A DNA stretch of 19,127 bases. Source: Phycisphaerae bacterium (GTDB lineage: Bacteria > Planctomycetota > Phycisphaerae > UBA1845). The first letter of the stretch is position 1; the number at the start of each line of letters is the position of its first letter. Where the stretch lies: the NCBI GenBank assembly GCA_021604825.1, contig BQJS01000086.1, positions 1 through 19,127 on the forward strand, read 5' to 3'. Under the pieces are notes generated by a model that did no database searches, had not been told where the DNA came from, and worked only from the letters and a program-made list of their open reading frames with translations. The position numbers and the translations under genes are program-made. Of the stretch, positions 1 through 8,516 are shown in pieces.

Positions 1-690
1 ATCCAGTTCAATGGCCTCGGTGATTCCACCGCGATGCACGTTACTGCGAAATTCTTGGCCCTGCGCCACGCGACGCATCGCCGCAACCACTTGATCGCCG
101 ACCACAAACGCGCGCACATCGCGCCCCTTGCTTTCAGCCACAAATTTCTGAATAAGGACGTTCTGCTTGGCACTTTGCAGCGTTTCGATAATCGCCTCAG
201 CCACCTTCGCCGACTCTGCGAGGACAACGCCAACGCCCTGCGTTCCCTCAAGCAACTTGATGATGACCGGTGCCCCGCCGACACGATCAATCGCCGGCAG
301 GACGTCTTTCTTATCGCGAACAAATGTCGTCTCAGGAATCCCAATTTGGTGGCGGCTAAGAATCTGTAGGCTGCGCAATTTGTCGCGAGAATTTGTGACG
401 CCGGCCGACGAATTCGCGCAGAAGACGTCCATTTGCTCGAATTGGCGAAGGACGGCTGTTCCGAAATAGGTGATCGACGCGCCGATGCGCGGGAGTAGTG
501 CGTCGTAGTGGCTGAGTTGTTTCGACCTAAGATAAAGGTCTGGCTCGCCCGCTCTTAAATCGATCGCGAATTTGAGCGTGTTGAGAACTTTGGGCATATG
601 CCCGCGCTGTTCAGCCGCTTCCCTCAATCGGCGGGTGCTATAGCAATTGGGGCTACACGAAAGAATACCCAGTTTCATTTTCATACTCAT
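1..690 (-). CDS. rimK: RimK-type ATP-grasp alpha-L-glutamate ligase, partial (3' end outside window)
   Basis: ATP-grasp ligase of the RimK family, which adds glutamate residues to a C-terminus (ribosomal protein S6 in E. coli) using ATP. The visible 230 residues start MSMKMKLGILSC and follow E. coli RimK closely: the STRRLREAAEQRGH segment, LPRIGASITYFGTAVLRQFE, a conserved NSRDKLRSLQIL stretch, and the ATP-grasp core GGAPVIIKLLEGTQGVGVVL, then GRDVRAFVVGDQVVAAMRR and FRSNVHRGG. The family is about 300 residues, so some 70 residues lie beyond base 1. ATG at 690 is preferred because AAAGGG lies 8 bases upstream; ATGs at 684 and 678 are possible. The frame follows a RimB-like gene by 56 bases, a pairing known for glutamate-ligase loci. 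Assignment to the family is firm; the actual acceptor protein is not shown by the sequence. Confidence 0.93.
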   Translation of the reverse strand, partial: MSMKMKLGILSCSPNCYSTRRLREAAEQRGHMPKVLNTLKFAIDLRAGEPDLYLRSKQLSHYDALLPRIGASITYFGTAVLRQFEQMDVFCANSSAGVTNSRDKLRSLQILSRHQIGIPETTFVRDKKDVLPAIDRVGGAPVIIKLLEGTQGVGVVLAESAKVAEAIIETLQSAKQNVLIQKFVAESKGRDVRAFVVGDQVVAAMRRVAQGQEFRSNVHRGGITEAIELD

Positions 691-746
691 TGTGGTCGCC
701 CTTTCTTTGCGCTCAACCGAACGTCCTTGAAACGCTGATTCGAATC

Positions 747-1217
747 TTACTTGCCTTTCTTTTTCTCACGAGGCGGTTGCCCACCATAAAATGACTTTCC
801 ACAATCGACCATGAATCGTCCGCGCACAGCCTCGCGTCCCAGGAGCATGCGAAATCCCATGTCATCACGATTGGCGAGCGTGACCTCAACCGGCCAGGTT
901 TCGCCAAGGACGCAAATCTCGGTGACGATGACCGGGCGTTTCTGGGCGTGTCCAGTCGAACTGCGAATCAAGCGGTATTCGAGGACTTCTGCTTGGCACT
1001 CGATGGTTTCTTTCGAATTTCGTTGAAGCGGATGCACTCGGAAATTCACGAACGTCCTGCCCTTGCGATCGACCGTCTTGATGTCGAATGCATGCAGTGA
1101 TGACGATCGAGCCCCGGTATCAATCTTGGCCTTAACCCGCTTGATTCCCAAGTCAGGCATTTCAACCCACTCGCGCCAACCGATGACAGCCAGCGCCTTC
1201 TTCTTCGACTTGTTCAT
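747..1217 (-). CDS. rimB: RimB-like retropepsin-type aspartic protease (family named 'ATP-dependent zinc protease')
   Basis: A 156-residue protein of the COG4067/RimB family, which accompanies RimK-type ligases and is thought to trim the glutamate tails they add. The family was historically labelled an ATP-dependent zinc protease but has a retropepsin-like motif: here KIDTGARSSSLHA (catalytic Asp about residue 33), a later FRMLLGREAV segment matching the conserved hydrophobic-hydrophobic-Gly turn of such proteases, and a basic C-terminus. ATG at 1217 is chosen; GGA sits about 10 bases upstream. A TTG at 1232 would add five residues (start LERTR). Gene order on the minus strand is protease then ligase with 56 bases between, so they are probably one transcript. 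Family call is strong; substrate is inferred only from the RimK neighbour. Confidence 0.88.
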   Translation of the reverse strand: MNKSKKKALAVIGWREWVEMPDLGIKRVKAKIDTGARSSSLHAFDIKTVDRKGRTFVNFRVHPLQRNSKETIECQAEVLEYRLIRSSTGHAQKRPVIVTEICVLGETWPVEVTLANRDDMGFRMLLGREAVRGRFMVDCGKSFYGGQPPREKKKGK

Positions 1218-1232
1218 GCGGGTTCGTTCCAA

Positions 1233-1537
1233 TCGCGATGGCGTTCTTTAAGGTAACGGTTGTCGCGATCTCCAGTGACGACTGGCTTGTGACCGGTCAG
1301 AGTGGGTCATTGTAGCTGGTGCGTCTATGATTAGACATGAGTACGGCATCGTTGGCAAGTGCCACAGGCCCGCATCGCTGCAAACAGCTTTCAAAACGTC
1401 CGTCCGAGATACGCAAGTCCGGGTGGTAAACCATTCAATCCTTGCGAACAACCGTTAACGAAAAGAGAATGCTCTAAGTTTGAAAGTGGTTAGCGACCAA
1501 GTGTCTTGACACTGACAGCCAACGGAGATGCCACAGA
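1233..1537. other. Divergent intergenic region between rimB and corA
   Basis: About 300 bases separating minus-strand rimB from plus-strand corA, so promoters for both should lie here. A TACAAT box on the minus strand at 1309-1314 is a possible -10 for rimB, without a good -35. On the plus side a perfect 14-base palindrome AGTGTCTTGACACT lies at 1500-1513, 24 bases before the corA start. No convincing gene: the open frame on the minus strand at 1248-1451 has no ribosome site and no recognisable protein features. Confidence 0.6.
1500..1513. promoter_or_regulatory. 14-base perfect palindrome in the corA leader
   Basis: AGTGTCTTGACACT has 6-base arms around TT and ends 24 bases before the corA ATG, just upstream of its ribosome site GGAG (1524-1527). 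It could be an operator or a small hairpin; the embedded TTGACA is too close to the start codon to serve as the -35 of corA itself. Function is not shown. Confidence 0.3.
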
Positions 1538-2629
1538 ATGTTTCGCAAGCGACATCCACCTGTCGGTTCCAAACCCGGCACGCTCATGATTCATGAGAGT
1601 GCCCAGCCACCATCCATCCGGGTGATGAAGTTCAATCTACAGAATCAAGAAGAGCATGAAGACGTGGGTGTCTCCGAGCTAACCGACTTGCTTGATGACG
1701 ATTCGGTCTGTTGGGTCGATATTCAGGGACTTGGCGACGAGGCGGTCCTGCGTGAAATCGCTGAGAAGTTCTCGATTCATCTCTTGGCGCTGGAGGATGT
1801 CGTGAACGTTCCGCAGCGCCCCAAAGTCGAGTACTTTGACGAACATACCTTATGCATCACGCGGATGGTTTTATCAAATCACGTCGGCGTTCGTCCGGAA
1901 CAGGTGAGTATGTTTCTTGGGAAGAACTTTGTGCTGACGTTTCAGGAACGTGAAGGCGACGTGTTCGATCCGGTGCGCCAGCGTATTCGAGCCAAGGGAA
2001 AGATCATCCTTAGTGCGGGCCCCAGCTACCTGACCTACGCACTGCTCGATGCGGTGATTGACGGTTATTATCCATTGCTGGAAGCATTCGGTGAGCAACT
2101 TGAAGCATTGGAAGACCGGATCGTCGCCAGCCCGAAGCCGGAAATCTTGCGCGAAATTCACGGCGTTAAACGCGACATGTTGACCATCAGACGGGCTCTT
2201 TGGCCTCAAAGAGAGGCGGTCAACGCCCTGATTCGCGACGAAAATCCGCTGGTCACTGACGGGGTGCGGGTGTATCTGCGCGACTGTTACGACCATTGCG
2301 TTCAGCTCATGGACGGCGTCGAGACTTATCGCGAATTGGCTGGCGGGTTGATGGATGTTTATCTGTCCTGCGTGGGCAATCGGCAAAACGAAGTGATGAA
2401 GGTGCTGACGATCATGGCTACCATCTTCATTCCGCTCACGTTCTTGGCCGGCATCTACGGGATGAACTTTGAAAACATGCCGGAGTTGAAAACGCCCTGG
2501 GCGTATCCGCTGCTTTTGGGATCCATGCTGGTGATCGCCATCGGGATGCTTGTGTTCTTTCGCCGCAAAGGGTGGCTGGGCGGACGTGAAAACGACGCAT
2601 CACAAACCAACCAAACGAGCTCCGAATGA
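1538..2629 (+). CDS. corA: CorA family magnesium/cobalt transport protein
   Basis: CorA is a pentameric inner-membrane channel that brings Mg2+ (and Co2+) into the cell. The 363-residue protein has the usual layout: a long cytoplasmic N-terminal domain with conserved LDDDSVCWVDIQGL, LLALEDVVNVPQRPKVE and VLTFQEREGD segments, a long helix region with KRDMLTIRRALWPQREAVN, then two membrane helices near the C-terminus (about residues 288-311 and 321-347). The signature YGMNFENMPEL, with the GMN selectivity motif at about residue 308, closes the first helix. The C-terminus is basic right after the last helix (FFRRKGW), as expected for a cytoplasmic tail. GGAG 10 bases before the ATG supports the start. 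The next gene begins 39 bases after the stop, suggesting shared transcription with the mechanosensitive channel. Confidence 0.97.
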   Translation: MFRKRHPPVGSKPGTLMIHESAQPPSIRVMKFNLQNQEEHEDVGVSELTDLLDDDSVCWVDIQGLGDEAVLREIAEKFSIHLLALEDVVNVPQRPKVEYFDEHTLCITRMVLSNHVGVRPEQVSMFLGKNFVLTFQEREGDVFDPVRQRIRAKGKIILSAGPSYLTYALLDAVIDGYYPLLEAFGEQLEALEDRIVASPKPEILREIHGVKRDMLTIRRALWPQREAVNALIRDENPLVTDGVRVYLRDCYDHCVQLMDGVETYRELAGGLMDVYLSCVGNRQNEVMKVLTIMATIFIPLTFLAGIYGMNFENMPELKTPWAYPLLLGSMLVIAIGMLVFFRRKGWLGGRENDASQTNQTSSE

Positions 2630-2668
2630 TCGCCCGGGCTCGTTCCAGGCAGACGCCCAGTCTTCATC

Positions 2669-5600
2669 ATGAAAGCAGTGACTGTTATGCGAGAATCCAT
2701 GCGTACCCAAGTCTGCTGGCTGTTCGTTTGTGTCGCGGCGATAAGCTCCGGACTCAAACCTGTCGTTGGGCAAGAAGCGCACGAGATAGGTTCAAATGGA
2801 CCTGCAACCGTCGCATCGCCGCAACTGCTGCTCACCAAATCCGAGCTTCAACTTCAACTCGATCAAGTCAAGGAAGCCGCCAACTTATCTGACGATGCCA
2901 AGACCAAAGTCATTGGGGTTTATACCCAAGCCATCGGGCAACTCGACATAGCAGAACAGTGGGCCGCCAAAGCAGCCGAGTTCGAATCAGAGCGGCGAAA
3001 AGCACCAGAGCGACTCGCGGCGATCCAAACCGAATTGTTATCTCCGTTTCCAGAATCGGGAACCGAAATTGCTGAAGATGCAACCCGCACAGATCTCGAA
3101 CTGCGCCTGAGCCAGGTTCAAGGCGACTTGGAAAATGAAAAGAAAGTGCTCGCCGATTGGGAGCGTGAACGTGTTCAACGGACGACGAGGCGAAAGGAAA
3201 TCCCCGGGCTGGTGGCGGCGGCTAAGGAAAGGTTGTTGGCCCTACCGGAACCGGCACCCGAAGTCGGTGAGTCGGCTGCCTTCCGATCGGCCCAACGGAT
3301 GCTGGTTCAGTCCAGGCAGTTGGCCATCGAACGCGAGATCGAGGCCTACAACAGCGAACTTCTGAGTTACGACGCCCGCCGTGATTTGCTGCAATCCCGA
3401 ATTGACCGTTCCACGCGGCACGTCGTCCAGACAGAAAAAATAGTTGCGGCCATCCAGAAACGTGTGCAGGACAAGGCCCAAGTTGAATCGGTCCAGGCGC
3501 TTCGTGACGCCAGGCAGCAACTCAAGCAAGCCCACCCTGCGATTCGTCCCCTGGTTGAAGAGCGCGAGAAGTTGGCACTGCGCGCCAAGGAGCTGCAATC
3601 TGAGATCAAAGACGTCGACGTGCGTGTGTCGGAGACTGAAACGCAGCTTGCTCAACTCAGCCAGGAATACGAAAAGATCAATCGCCGCGTCAACGTGACC
3701 GGATTGACCAACGCCATCGGCCAACTCCTCCGCAAGCATCGGGGTAACCTTCCGAGTATTCGCCCGATCCAGCGTGACCTCAGACTGGGCAAGGATCGTA
3801 TCAGCACGGCCCAACTCACCATACTCGAGCTGGAAGATCGTCGAGCGGAGCTGGTCGGTGCTGATGCCATCGTGACCGACGTCATGGCGCAAATCGACGA
3901 CGACGAAAGCCTGCAACGTCGTGAAATGATCGAGCAAGCCGCCAAAGAGGCGATTAGCAATCTTCGCGCGGATACGGGGAGCCTGCTCAAGGAATACGAT
4001 CGACTCTTCGACAAGCTTGTTGACCTGGATAGCAAAGAACGCGAGTTGGTCGTGACCATCGACCGCTTTAAGCAATACGTCGACGAAAAAGTGCTTTGGA
4101 TTCGCAGCGGAACCACGCCGGCGTTTTCCGACGTTCACCAAGGGCGCGACGCCCTGGTGTGGCTGATGGGTCCGACGAACTGGGGCAATGTCTTGCGCTC
4201 AATCGGCGGGACTGCCCGGGCCAGCACCGTCTGGATGGGCGCGGGCGCATTGTTGCTGTTGGCGATTTGGACGGCATCGGGACGATTTCGTCGGTTTGTG
4301 CAAGATGCCGGTGAGCGAATCAACAAGCCGGCTAAGGACAACATGCGGTGGACCGTTGGCGTCCTGTTCGCGACGGCCTTTCTCGCCATTCGTTGGCCCG
4401 CAACGCTGTGGTTTGTGGGTTGGATCATTGCGTCACCGCACGAAGCCACCGATTTTTCAAAGTCCGTCGCAAGCGGATTGAGTGCAACGGCGATCATCCT
4501 CCTGACGTTACAATCGCTGAGGCAGATCGCTCGGATCAACGGTCTGGGCGAGAAGCACTTTCGATGGAACGCGCAGTCGCTCAAATTGCTCAAGCTGCAT
4601 ATTGCGTGGCTTACTCCGATTCTGGTTCCGACGTTCTTCGTGTTTTCAACGTTGGAGGCGCAAAGCAATGAGACTTTCAAGGGTTCGCTTGGGCGCGTCG
4701 CGTTTGTGATTGCTTTTCTGTCGATCGCCCTGTTCGTCCAGCGCGTGCTCCGCCCGACTGGGCTCATCATGTCCCCGATACTCCAACGTCAGTCGGCGAG
4801 TTGGCTCAATCGCCTGCGACACGTTTGGTATTTTGTCACCTTAGCGCTGCCGTTGCTACTCGTGATCGCAGCCGTCATGGGTTACTACTACACGTCGGTG
4901 TATTTGGGCACACGTTTTATTGAATCTGTGTGGTTGTTTGTTGGTTTGATCGTTGGGTTTGCATTGATCAAACGCTGGCTCGTGTTGCAGATCCGACGGC
5001 GGGCGATTGCGGAAGCTCAAGAGCGAGCGTCACAGAGGCAGCAGAAAGAAAGTGAAGCAGCTGCACCGCCCGACCCGGATGTCATCAACGTTCCTGAAGA
5101 GCGGTTGGACGTCGTATCGATCAACAAGCAGACGCTGCAACTCGTGCGCGTCACGATGATGGTTGTCGGGATCGGTGGTCTATGGGCAATCTGGGCCGAC
5201 GCACTACCGGCGTTGGGCGTGCTGCGCGGCGTGACGCTTTGGTCGATTACCCATCAAGCTTCCGAAACGGTCACCACCGCTGATGGAAATACCGTCATCA
5301 ACGAGTTCACCAAGACCATTCCCATCACGCTGGCCAACCTCGGGTTGGTCAGTCTTACGCTCTTGATCACAGTCGTTGGGGTCAAGAACGTACCGGGGCT
5401 TTTGGAAATCACCATTCTCCAACGTCTACCGATCGATGCCGGCGGACGATTCACTGCCACCGCCATCACCCGATACGTCATCACCGTTGCAGGCGTGATC
5501 ATTGCGTTTGGTCAGATCGGAGTCGGCTGGTCGCAGGTGCAATGGTTGGTGGCTGCGATGACCGTTGGATTGGGCTTTGGATTGCAGGAAATTTTTGCCA

Positions 5601-6154
5601 ACCTCGCATCAGGCTTGATGCTCTTGATCGAGCGGCCAATCCGTATCGGCGACACAGTGACGGTGGCTGACACCATCGGCACGGTGACGCGCATCCGCAC
5701 GCGAGCGACGACGGTGATGGGTTGGGACCGTAAGGAATTGATCATTCCGAACAAGGAATTCATCACCGGGCGCGTCGTCAACTGGACACTGTCTGATTCC
5801 GTGATCCGATTGATTGTGCCCGTTGGTATTGCGTACGGGTCTGATACGAAACTCGCAAAGGAGGCCATGACGCGCGCTGCGGCGAGGAATGAAAATGTTT
5901 TGTCCGATCCTCCGCCGCGCATCTTGTTTTTGGGATTCGGAGATAGTTCATTGGACTTTGAGGTTCGGGCGTACGTCGGATCGATCGACCACTACATGAT
6001 AACGATCGACGAAGTCCACGACGCCATCGATCAGGAATTTAGAAAAGCTGGCATCGAGATCGCATTCCCGCAGCGCGATCTACACGTGCGATCGATCAGA
6101 GCCGCGCTGCCGCTGATCGACAGCAAGTCAAACCCAAATGCCAAACAGAAGTAG
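2669..6154 (+). CDS. MscK/KefA-type large mechanosensitive channel of the MscS superfamily
   Basis: A 1161-residue channel that should open under membrane tension to release solutes during osmotic downshock. Seen in order: a secretion signal (hydrophobic VCWLFVCVAAISSGL, likely cleavage near VVGQEA about residue 35); a periplasmic region to about residue 500 dominated by coiled-coil heptads; about eleven membrane helices from residue ~521 to ~990; the MscS pore helix and beta domain, with LGFGLQEIFANLASG and LLIERPIRIGD (about 967-996), then IIPNKEFITGRVVNWTLSD; and a C-terminal alpha/beta part ending near EIAFPQRDLHV. This layout and length match MscK (about 1120 residues). No strong ribosome site precedes 2669; ATG at 2699 would give a more compact signal peptide (MRTQVCWLF) and is a real alternative. 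It follows corA by 39 bases. Confidence 0.93.
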   Translation: MKAVTVMRESMRTQVCWLFVCVAAISSGLKPVVGQEAHEIGSNGPATVASPQLLLTKSELQLQLDQVKEAANLSDDAKTKVIGVYTQAIGQLDIAEQWAAKAAEFESERRKAPERLAAIQTELLSPFPESGTEIAEDATRTDLELRLSQVQGDLENEKKVLADWERERVQRTTRRKEIPGLVAAAKERLLALPEPAPEVGESAAFRSAQRMLVQSRQLAIEREIEAYNSELLSYDARRDLLQSRIDRSTRHVVQTEKIVAAIQKRVQDKAQVESVQALRDARQQLKQAHPAIRPLVEEREKLALRAKELQSEIKDVDVRVSETETQLAQLSQEYEKINRRVNVTGLTNAIGQLLRKHRGNLPSIRPIQRDLRLGKDRISTAQLTILELEDRRAELVGADAIVTDVMAQIDDDESLQRREMIEQAAKEAISNLRADTGSLLKEYDRLFDKLVDLDSKERELVVTIDRFKQYVDEKVLWIRSGTTPAFSDVHQGRDALVWLMGPTNWGNVLRSIGGTARASTVWMGAGALLLLAIWTASGRFRRFVQDAGERINKPAKDNMRWTVGVLFATAFLAIRWPATLWFVGWIIASPHEATDFSKSVASGLSATAIILLTLQSLRQIARINGLGEKHFRWNAQSLKLLKLHIAWLTPILVPTFFVFSTLEAQSNETFKGSLGRVAFVIAFLSIALFVQRVLRPTGLIMSPILQRQSASWLNRLRHVWYFVTLALPLLLVIAAVMGYYYTSVYLGTRFIESVWLFVGLIVGFALIKRWLVLQIRRRAIAEAQERASQRQQKESEAAAPPDPDVINVPEERLDVVSINKQTLQLVRVTMMVVGIGGLWAIWADALPALGVLRGVTLWSITHQASETVTTADGNTVINEFTKTIPITLANLGLVSLTLLITVVGVKNVPGLLEITILQRLPIDAGGRFTATAITRYVITVAGVIIAFGQIGVGWSQVQWLVAAMTVGLGFGLQEIFANLASGLMLLIERPIRIGDTVTVADTIGTVTRIRTRATTVMGWDRKELIIPNKEFITGRVVNWTLSDSVIRLIVPVGIAYGSDTKLAKEAMTRAAARNENVLSDPPPRILFLGFGDSSLDFEVRAYVGSIDHYMITIDEVHDAIDQEFRKAGIEIAFPQRDLHVRSIRAALPLIDSKSNPNAKQK

Positions 6155-6221
6155 CGTCCGTATGGCGGGTGCTCACGCTTAGATTTTTCTGAACGCCATA
6201 AGCGAATGCCGGGGCAATGAC

Positions 6222-6683
6222 GTGCAATTGATTGAAATACTTGAGAACGGATTGTCGGCAGAACCGGTCGGTGATTTGTGTGACACCGCGAACGGAGTCT
6301 TGAGATCGACGCGCGAACTCTACGGTCGCGTTGGATTCGAGCGGCCCTGGGTCGGGTACCTGGCGTGCGCAAACGATGCATCGGATTCAGCGCGGTGTGT
6401 TGGGACATGTGCATTCACATCGCCACCAAAATCCGGCAGGGTCGAAATTGCTTACTTCACGTTTCCGGATTTTGAAGGACGGGGTTTGGCGACCAAGATG
6501 GCCAGCAAGCTGCTCGAAATTGTGCGGACCCATGATCCCACGCTCACGGTGACCGCCCAAACACTGCCAGTCAAGAACGCATCGAATTCGATTCTCCAAA
6601 AACTTGGCTTCGAATTTGCGGGCGAGGTCGAGCATCCGGAAGATGGGACCGTATGGGAATGGAAGCACTGCGGCTCGAAATAA
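6222..6683 (+). CDS. GNAT family N-acetyltransferase
   Basis: A 153-residue acetyltransferase that would transfer an acetyl group from acetyl-CoA to an unknown amine, perhaps a small molecule or a protein N-terminus. The GNAT fold is visible: beta strand VEIAYFTFPDFEGRG leading into the acetyl-CoA pyrophosphate loop GRGLATKMASKLLEI (from about residue 87), then TVTAQTLPVKNASNSILQKLGF, the typical motif B with Asn and LxKLGF, and a C-terminal EHPEDGTVWEWKH strand. It resembles the RimJ/RimL-like branch. The start is GTG at 6222 with GGGG 7 bases upstream; the frame is closed by TAG at 6180-6182, so no ATG start is available further upstream. It lies 67 bases after the channel gene and 74 before pyrC; no functional link to either is evident. 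Confidence 0.85.
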   Translation: MQLIEILENGLSAEPVGDLCDTANGVLRSTRELYGRVGFERPWVGYLACANDASDSARCVGTCAFTSPPKSGRVEIAYFTFPDFEGRGLATKMASKLLEIVRTHDPTLTVTAQTLPVKNASNSILQKLGFEFAGEVEHPEDGTVWEWKHCGSK

Positions 6684-6742
6684 GAACGCCCGCTCGCGTA
6701 GCGACGCCGGCCCACAAACCGTGCAATTGAGCGTGACTCCGG

Positions 6743-6748
6743 TAGAAT
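6743..6748 (+). promoter_or_regulatory. Possible -10 box (TAGAAT) just upstream of pyrC
   Basis: TAGAAT matches the bacterial -10 consensus at five of six positions and ends 9 bases before the pyrC ATG, so transcription would start at or within a few bases of the start codon. No clear -35 is present (GTGCAA at 6721-6726 has 16-base spacing but matches poorly). pyrC has no visible ribosome-binding site, which fits a leaderless mRNA. Inference only. Confidence 0.35.
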
Positions 6749-6757
6749 CGCGCCATC

Positions 6758-8086
6758 ATGTCCAACGAATACTGCATTGACAGCGTCAGAATCATCGACC
6801 CGGCAACGGGCATGGATGGCGTTGGGTGGATTCATTTCAAAGAAGGCGTCATTGTCGGGATCGGGTTGGGGACGCACCCCGAAGGTGTTCAATCCACGTT
6901 ATCCAAACCGGGCCTGATCGCATGTCCGGGCTTGATCGATATTCATGTCCACTTGCGAGAACCCGGAGGTGAGCACAAAGAAACTCTGCAATCCGGATGC
7001 GCTGCGGCTGTTGCCGGCGGATTCACGACGGTGTGCTGCATGCCGAACACGACGCCTGCGCTCGACAGCGTTGAGATCGTTGCGGACGTGTTGCAGCGGG
7101 CAGCCGACATTGATCTTTGCAGAGTCAAAGTCATTGCAGCGACGACGGTGGGGCGGCAAGGTCGTGAGCTTGTGGATTTGCCGGCGCTAACACGCGCTGG
7201 TGTGGTTGCGTTCAGCGATGATGGCGACGGCATCGAAGATGACGATGTGTGTCGCCAAGTCATGCAGAAGTTGCGCGACATTGATCGTCCACTGTTTCCG
7301 CACTGCGAATTCAAAGCCATTTCAAAAAGTGGCGTGATGCACGCGGGGCCAACATGCGAACGGTTTGGCTTTGTGGGATACGACCCGCGCGGCGAAGAGG
7401 CGATGATCGAGCGCGACTTGCGGCTGGTGGCTGAGACCGGAGCGCAATATCACGTTGCCCACATTTCATCGGCGGGGGGCGTGGAACTGATCCGCCAAGC
7501 CAAGCATGATGGACTTCCTGTGTCCACCGAAGTCTGCCCGCATCACTTGCTGTTGTGCGATGAAGATGTCGCCGGTAGAGATGGCAATCCCGATCCAAAT
7601 TTCAAAATGAGCCCGCCGTTGCGTTCGCGCGCCGACGTGAAAGCCTGCATCGAAGGTGTCCTCGACGGAACGATCGAATGCATTGTCACCGACCACGCCC
7701 CGCACACGGCTGACGAGAAGCAAGCCGGTTTCATCGACGCGCCGATGGGCATCGTCGGGTTGGAAACGTCGTTGGCCTGCGCGGCGAAGGCCCTCATTGG
7801 ACCCGGCGGTTTGGGTTGGCCCGATCTGATTCGTTGCATGTCCACCAATCCTGCCCGCATCCTTGGGCTCGACGGCGGGACGCTCGAAGTCGGGAGATCA
7901 GCCGACGTTACCCTGATCGACCCCGACCTGGAATGGACCATTCGCGCCGAGGCGTTTCGATCGAAGTCACGCAACACCCCGTTCGACGGTTGGAATGTCA
8001 AGGGAAAAGCCGTCGCGACCATCGTCGGCGGACACCCTGTCTATCTAGATGATTCCTGCCAGTGGTTGGCTGATCCGTCGGGTTAG
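6758..8086 (+). CDS. pyrC: Dihydroorotase, class I
   Basis: Dihydroorotase cyclises N-carbamoyl-L-aspartate to L-dihydroorotate, the third step of UMP synthesis, in the cytoplasm. The 442-residue length and motifs are those of class I enzymes: metal-binding DIHVHLREPG (His63 and His65), the substrate segment CMPNTTPALD, FPHCE and VAHISSAG with further metal ligands, and the catalytic TDHAPHTADEKQ (Asp312), followed by GIVGLETSL and STNPARILGL. Because all metal ligands and the catalytic Asp are present it should be active, unlike the inactive pseudo-dihydroorotases that scaffold aspartate carbamoyltransferase. The start ATG lacks a ribosome site; MSNEYCIDSVRIIDPATG is a natural beginning for the N-terminal beta-sandwich. 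No other pyrimidine gene is adjacent. Confidence 0.95.
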   Translation: MSNEYCIDSVRIIDPATGMDGVGWIHFKEGVIVGIGLGTHPEGVQSTLSKPGLIACPGLIDIHVHLREPGGEHKETLQSGCAAAVAGGFTTVCCMPNTTPALDSVEIVADVLQRAADIDLCRVKVIAATTVGRQGRELVDLPALTRAGVVAFSDDGDGIEDDDVCRQVMQKLRDIDRPLFPHCEFKAISKSGVMHAGPTCERFGFVGYDPRGEEAMIERDLRLVAETGAQYHVAHISSAGGVELIRQAKHDGLPVSTEVCPHHLLLCDEDVAGRDGNPDPNFKMSPPLRSRADVKACIEGVLDGTIECIVTDHAPHTADEKQAGFIDAPMGIVGLETSLACAAKALIGPGGLGWPDLIRCMSTNPARILGLDGGTLEVGRSADVTLIDPDLEWTIRAEAFRSKSRNTPFDGWNVKGKAVATIVGGHPVYLDDSCQWLADPSG

Positions 8087-8516
8087 GTCGCCCTGACCAA
8101 TGGCATCGCACGATCGATCCCACCAATATGCCAAACCCACCAATTAGCCAACTTCGCTTCAATCCTCGTACTTCCCCTTACAATATTCCGCTGATCCGAG
8201 AACACTTCACATCCGGGATGGATCGCCGTATATCATTTCGCCTAAAGGGGTTGCATATCCTCCGTCGGTAGGCTAGAAATGTCGATGCGTTGTCGAATTG
8301 CGCCCGCATTTGGCGGGGATTTTCATTTTCGATATCGCATTCTTGTACGCCAGTTGAACTGTTCGGATCACCACCTGCAAATCGGTTTCGATCCTGAGCA
8401 GATGTCTTGATCGCAGATGTTGTGCATTGCGTGCGGATGTTTCGGTTGCTTCGCGACCGACGGTTTAAGCACCCAGGCCAATCTTGCGATTCCGCAACGA
8501 CAACAAGGAGACTCCC
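8087..8516. other. Intergenic region upstream of the cell-shape locus
   Basis: About 430 bases between pyrC and the coiled-coil gene. No intact gene is supported: a frame starting at 8417 overlaps the next gene out of frame and has no protein-like features, and a 15-codon frame near 8103 has no ribosome site. The best regulatory candidate is the promoter-like pair at 8251-8279. No clear terminator for pyrC was found. Confidence 0.55.
8251..8279 (+). promoter_or_regulatory. Candidate promoter for the coiled-coil/mre locus
   Basis: TTGCAT (8251-8256) and TAGAAA (8274-8279) are separated by 17 bases, the ideal spacing. Each hexamer is only a moderate match to the sigma-70 consensus. Transcription would start near 8286, giving a 5' leader of about 230 bases before the TTG start at 8517. 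Weak evidence. Confidence 0.25.

Noticed and set aside
1248..1451. 67-codon minus-strand frame between rimB and corA
   Set aside because: No ribosome site, no domain, and it occupies the divergent promoter region.
3242..4141. 299-codon minus-strand open frame opposite the channel gene
   Set aside because: It mirrors the coiled-coil coding region of the MscK-type channel; the plus-strand protein is clearly the real one.
6161..6200. Inverted repeat TATGGCG...CGCCATA between the channel gene and the GNAT gene
   Set aside because: Only seven pairs with a 26-base loop and no T-run after it; weak as a terminator.
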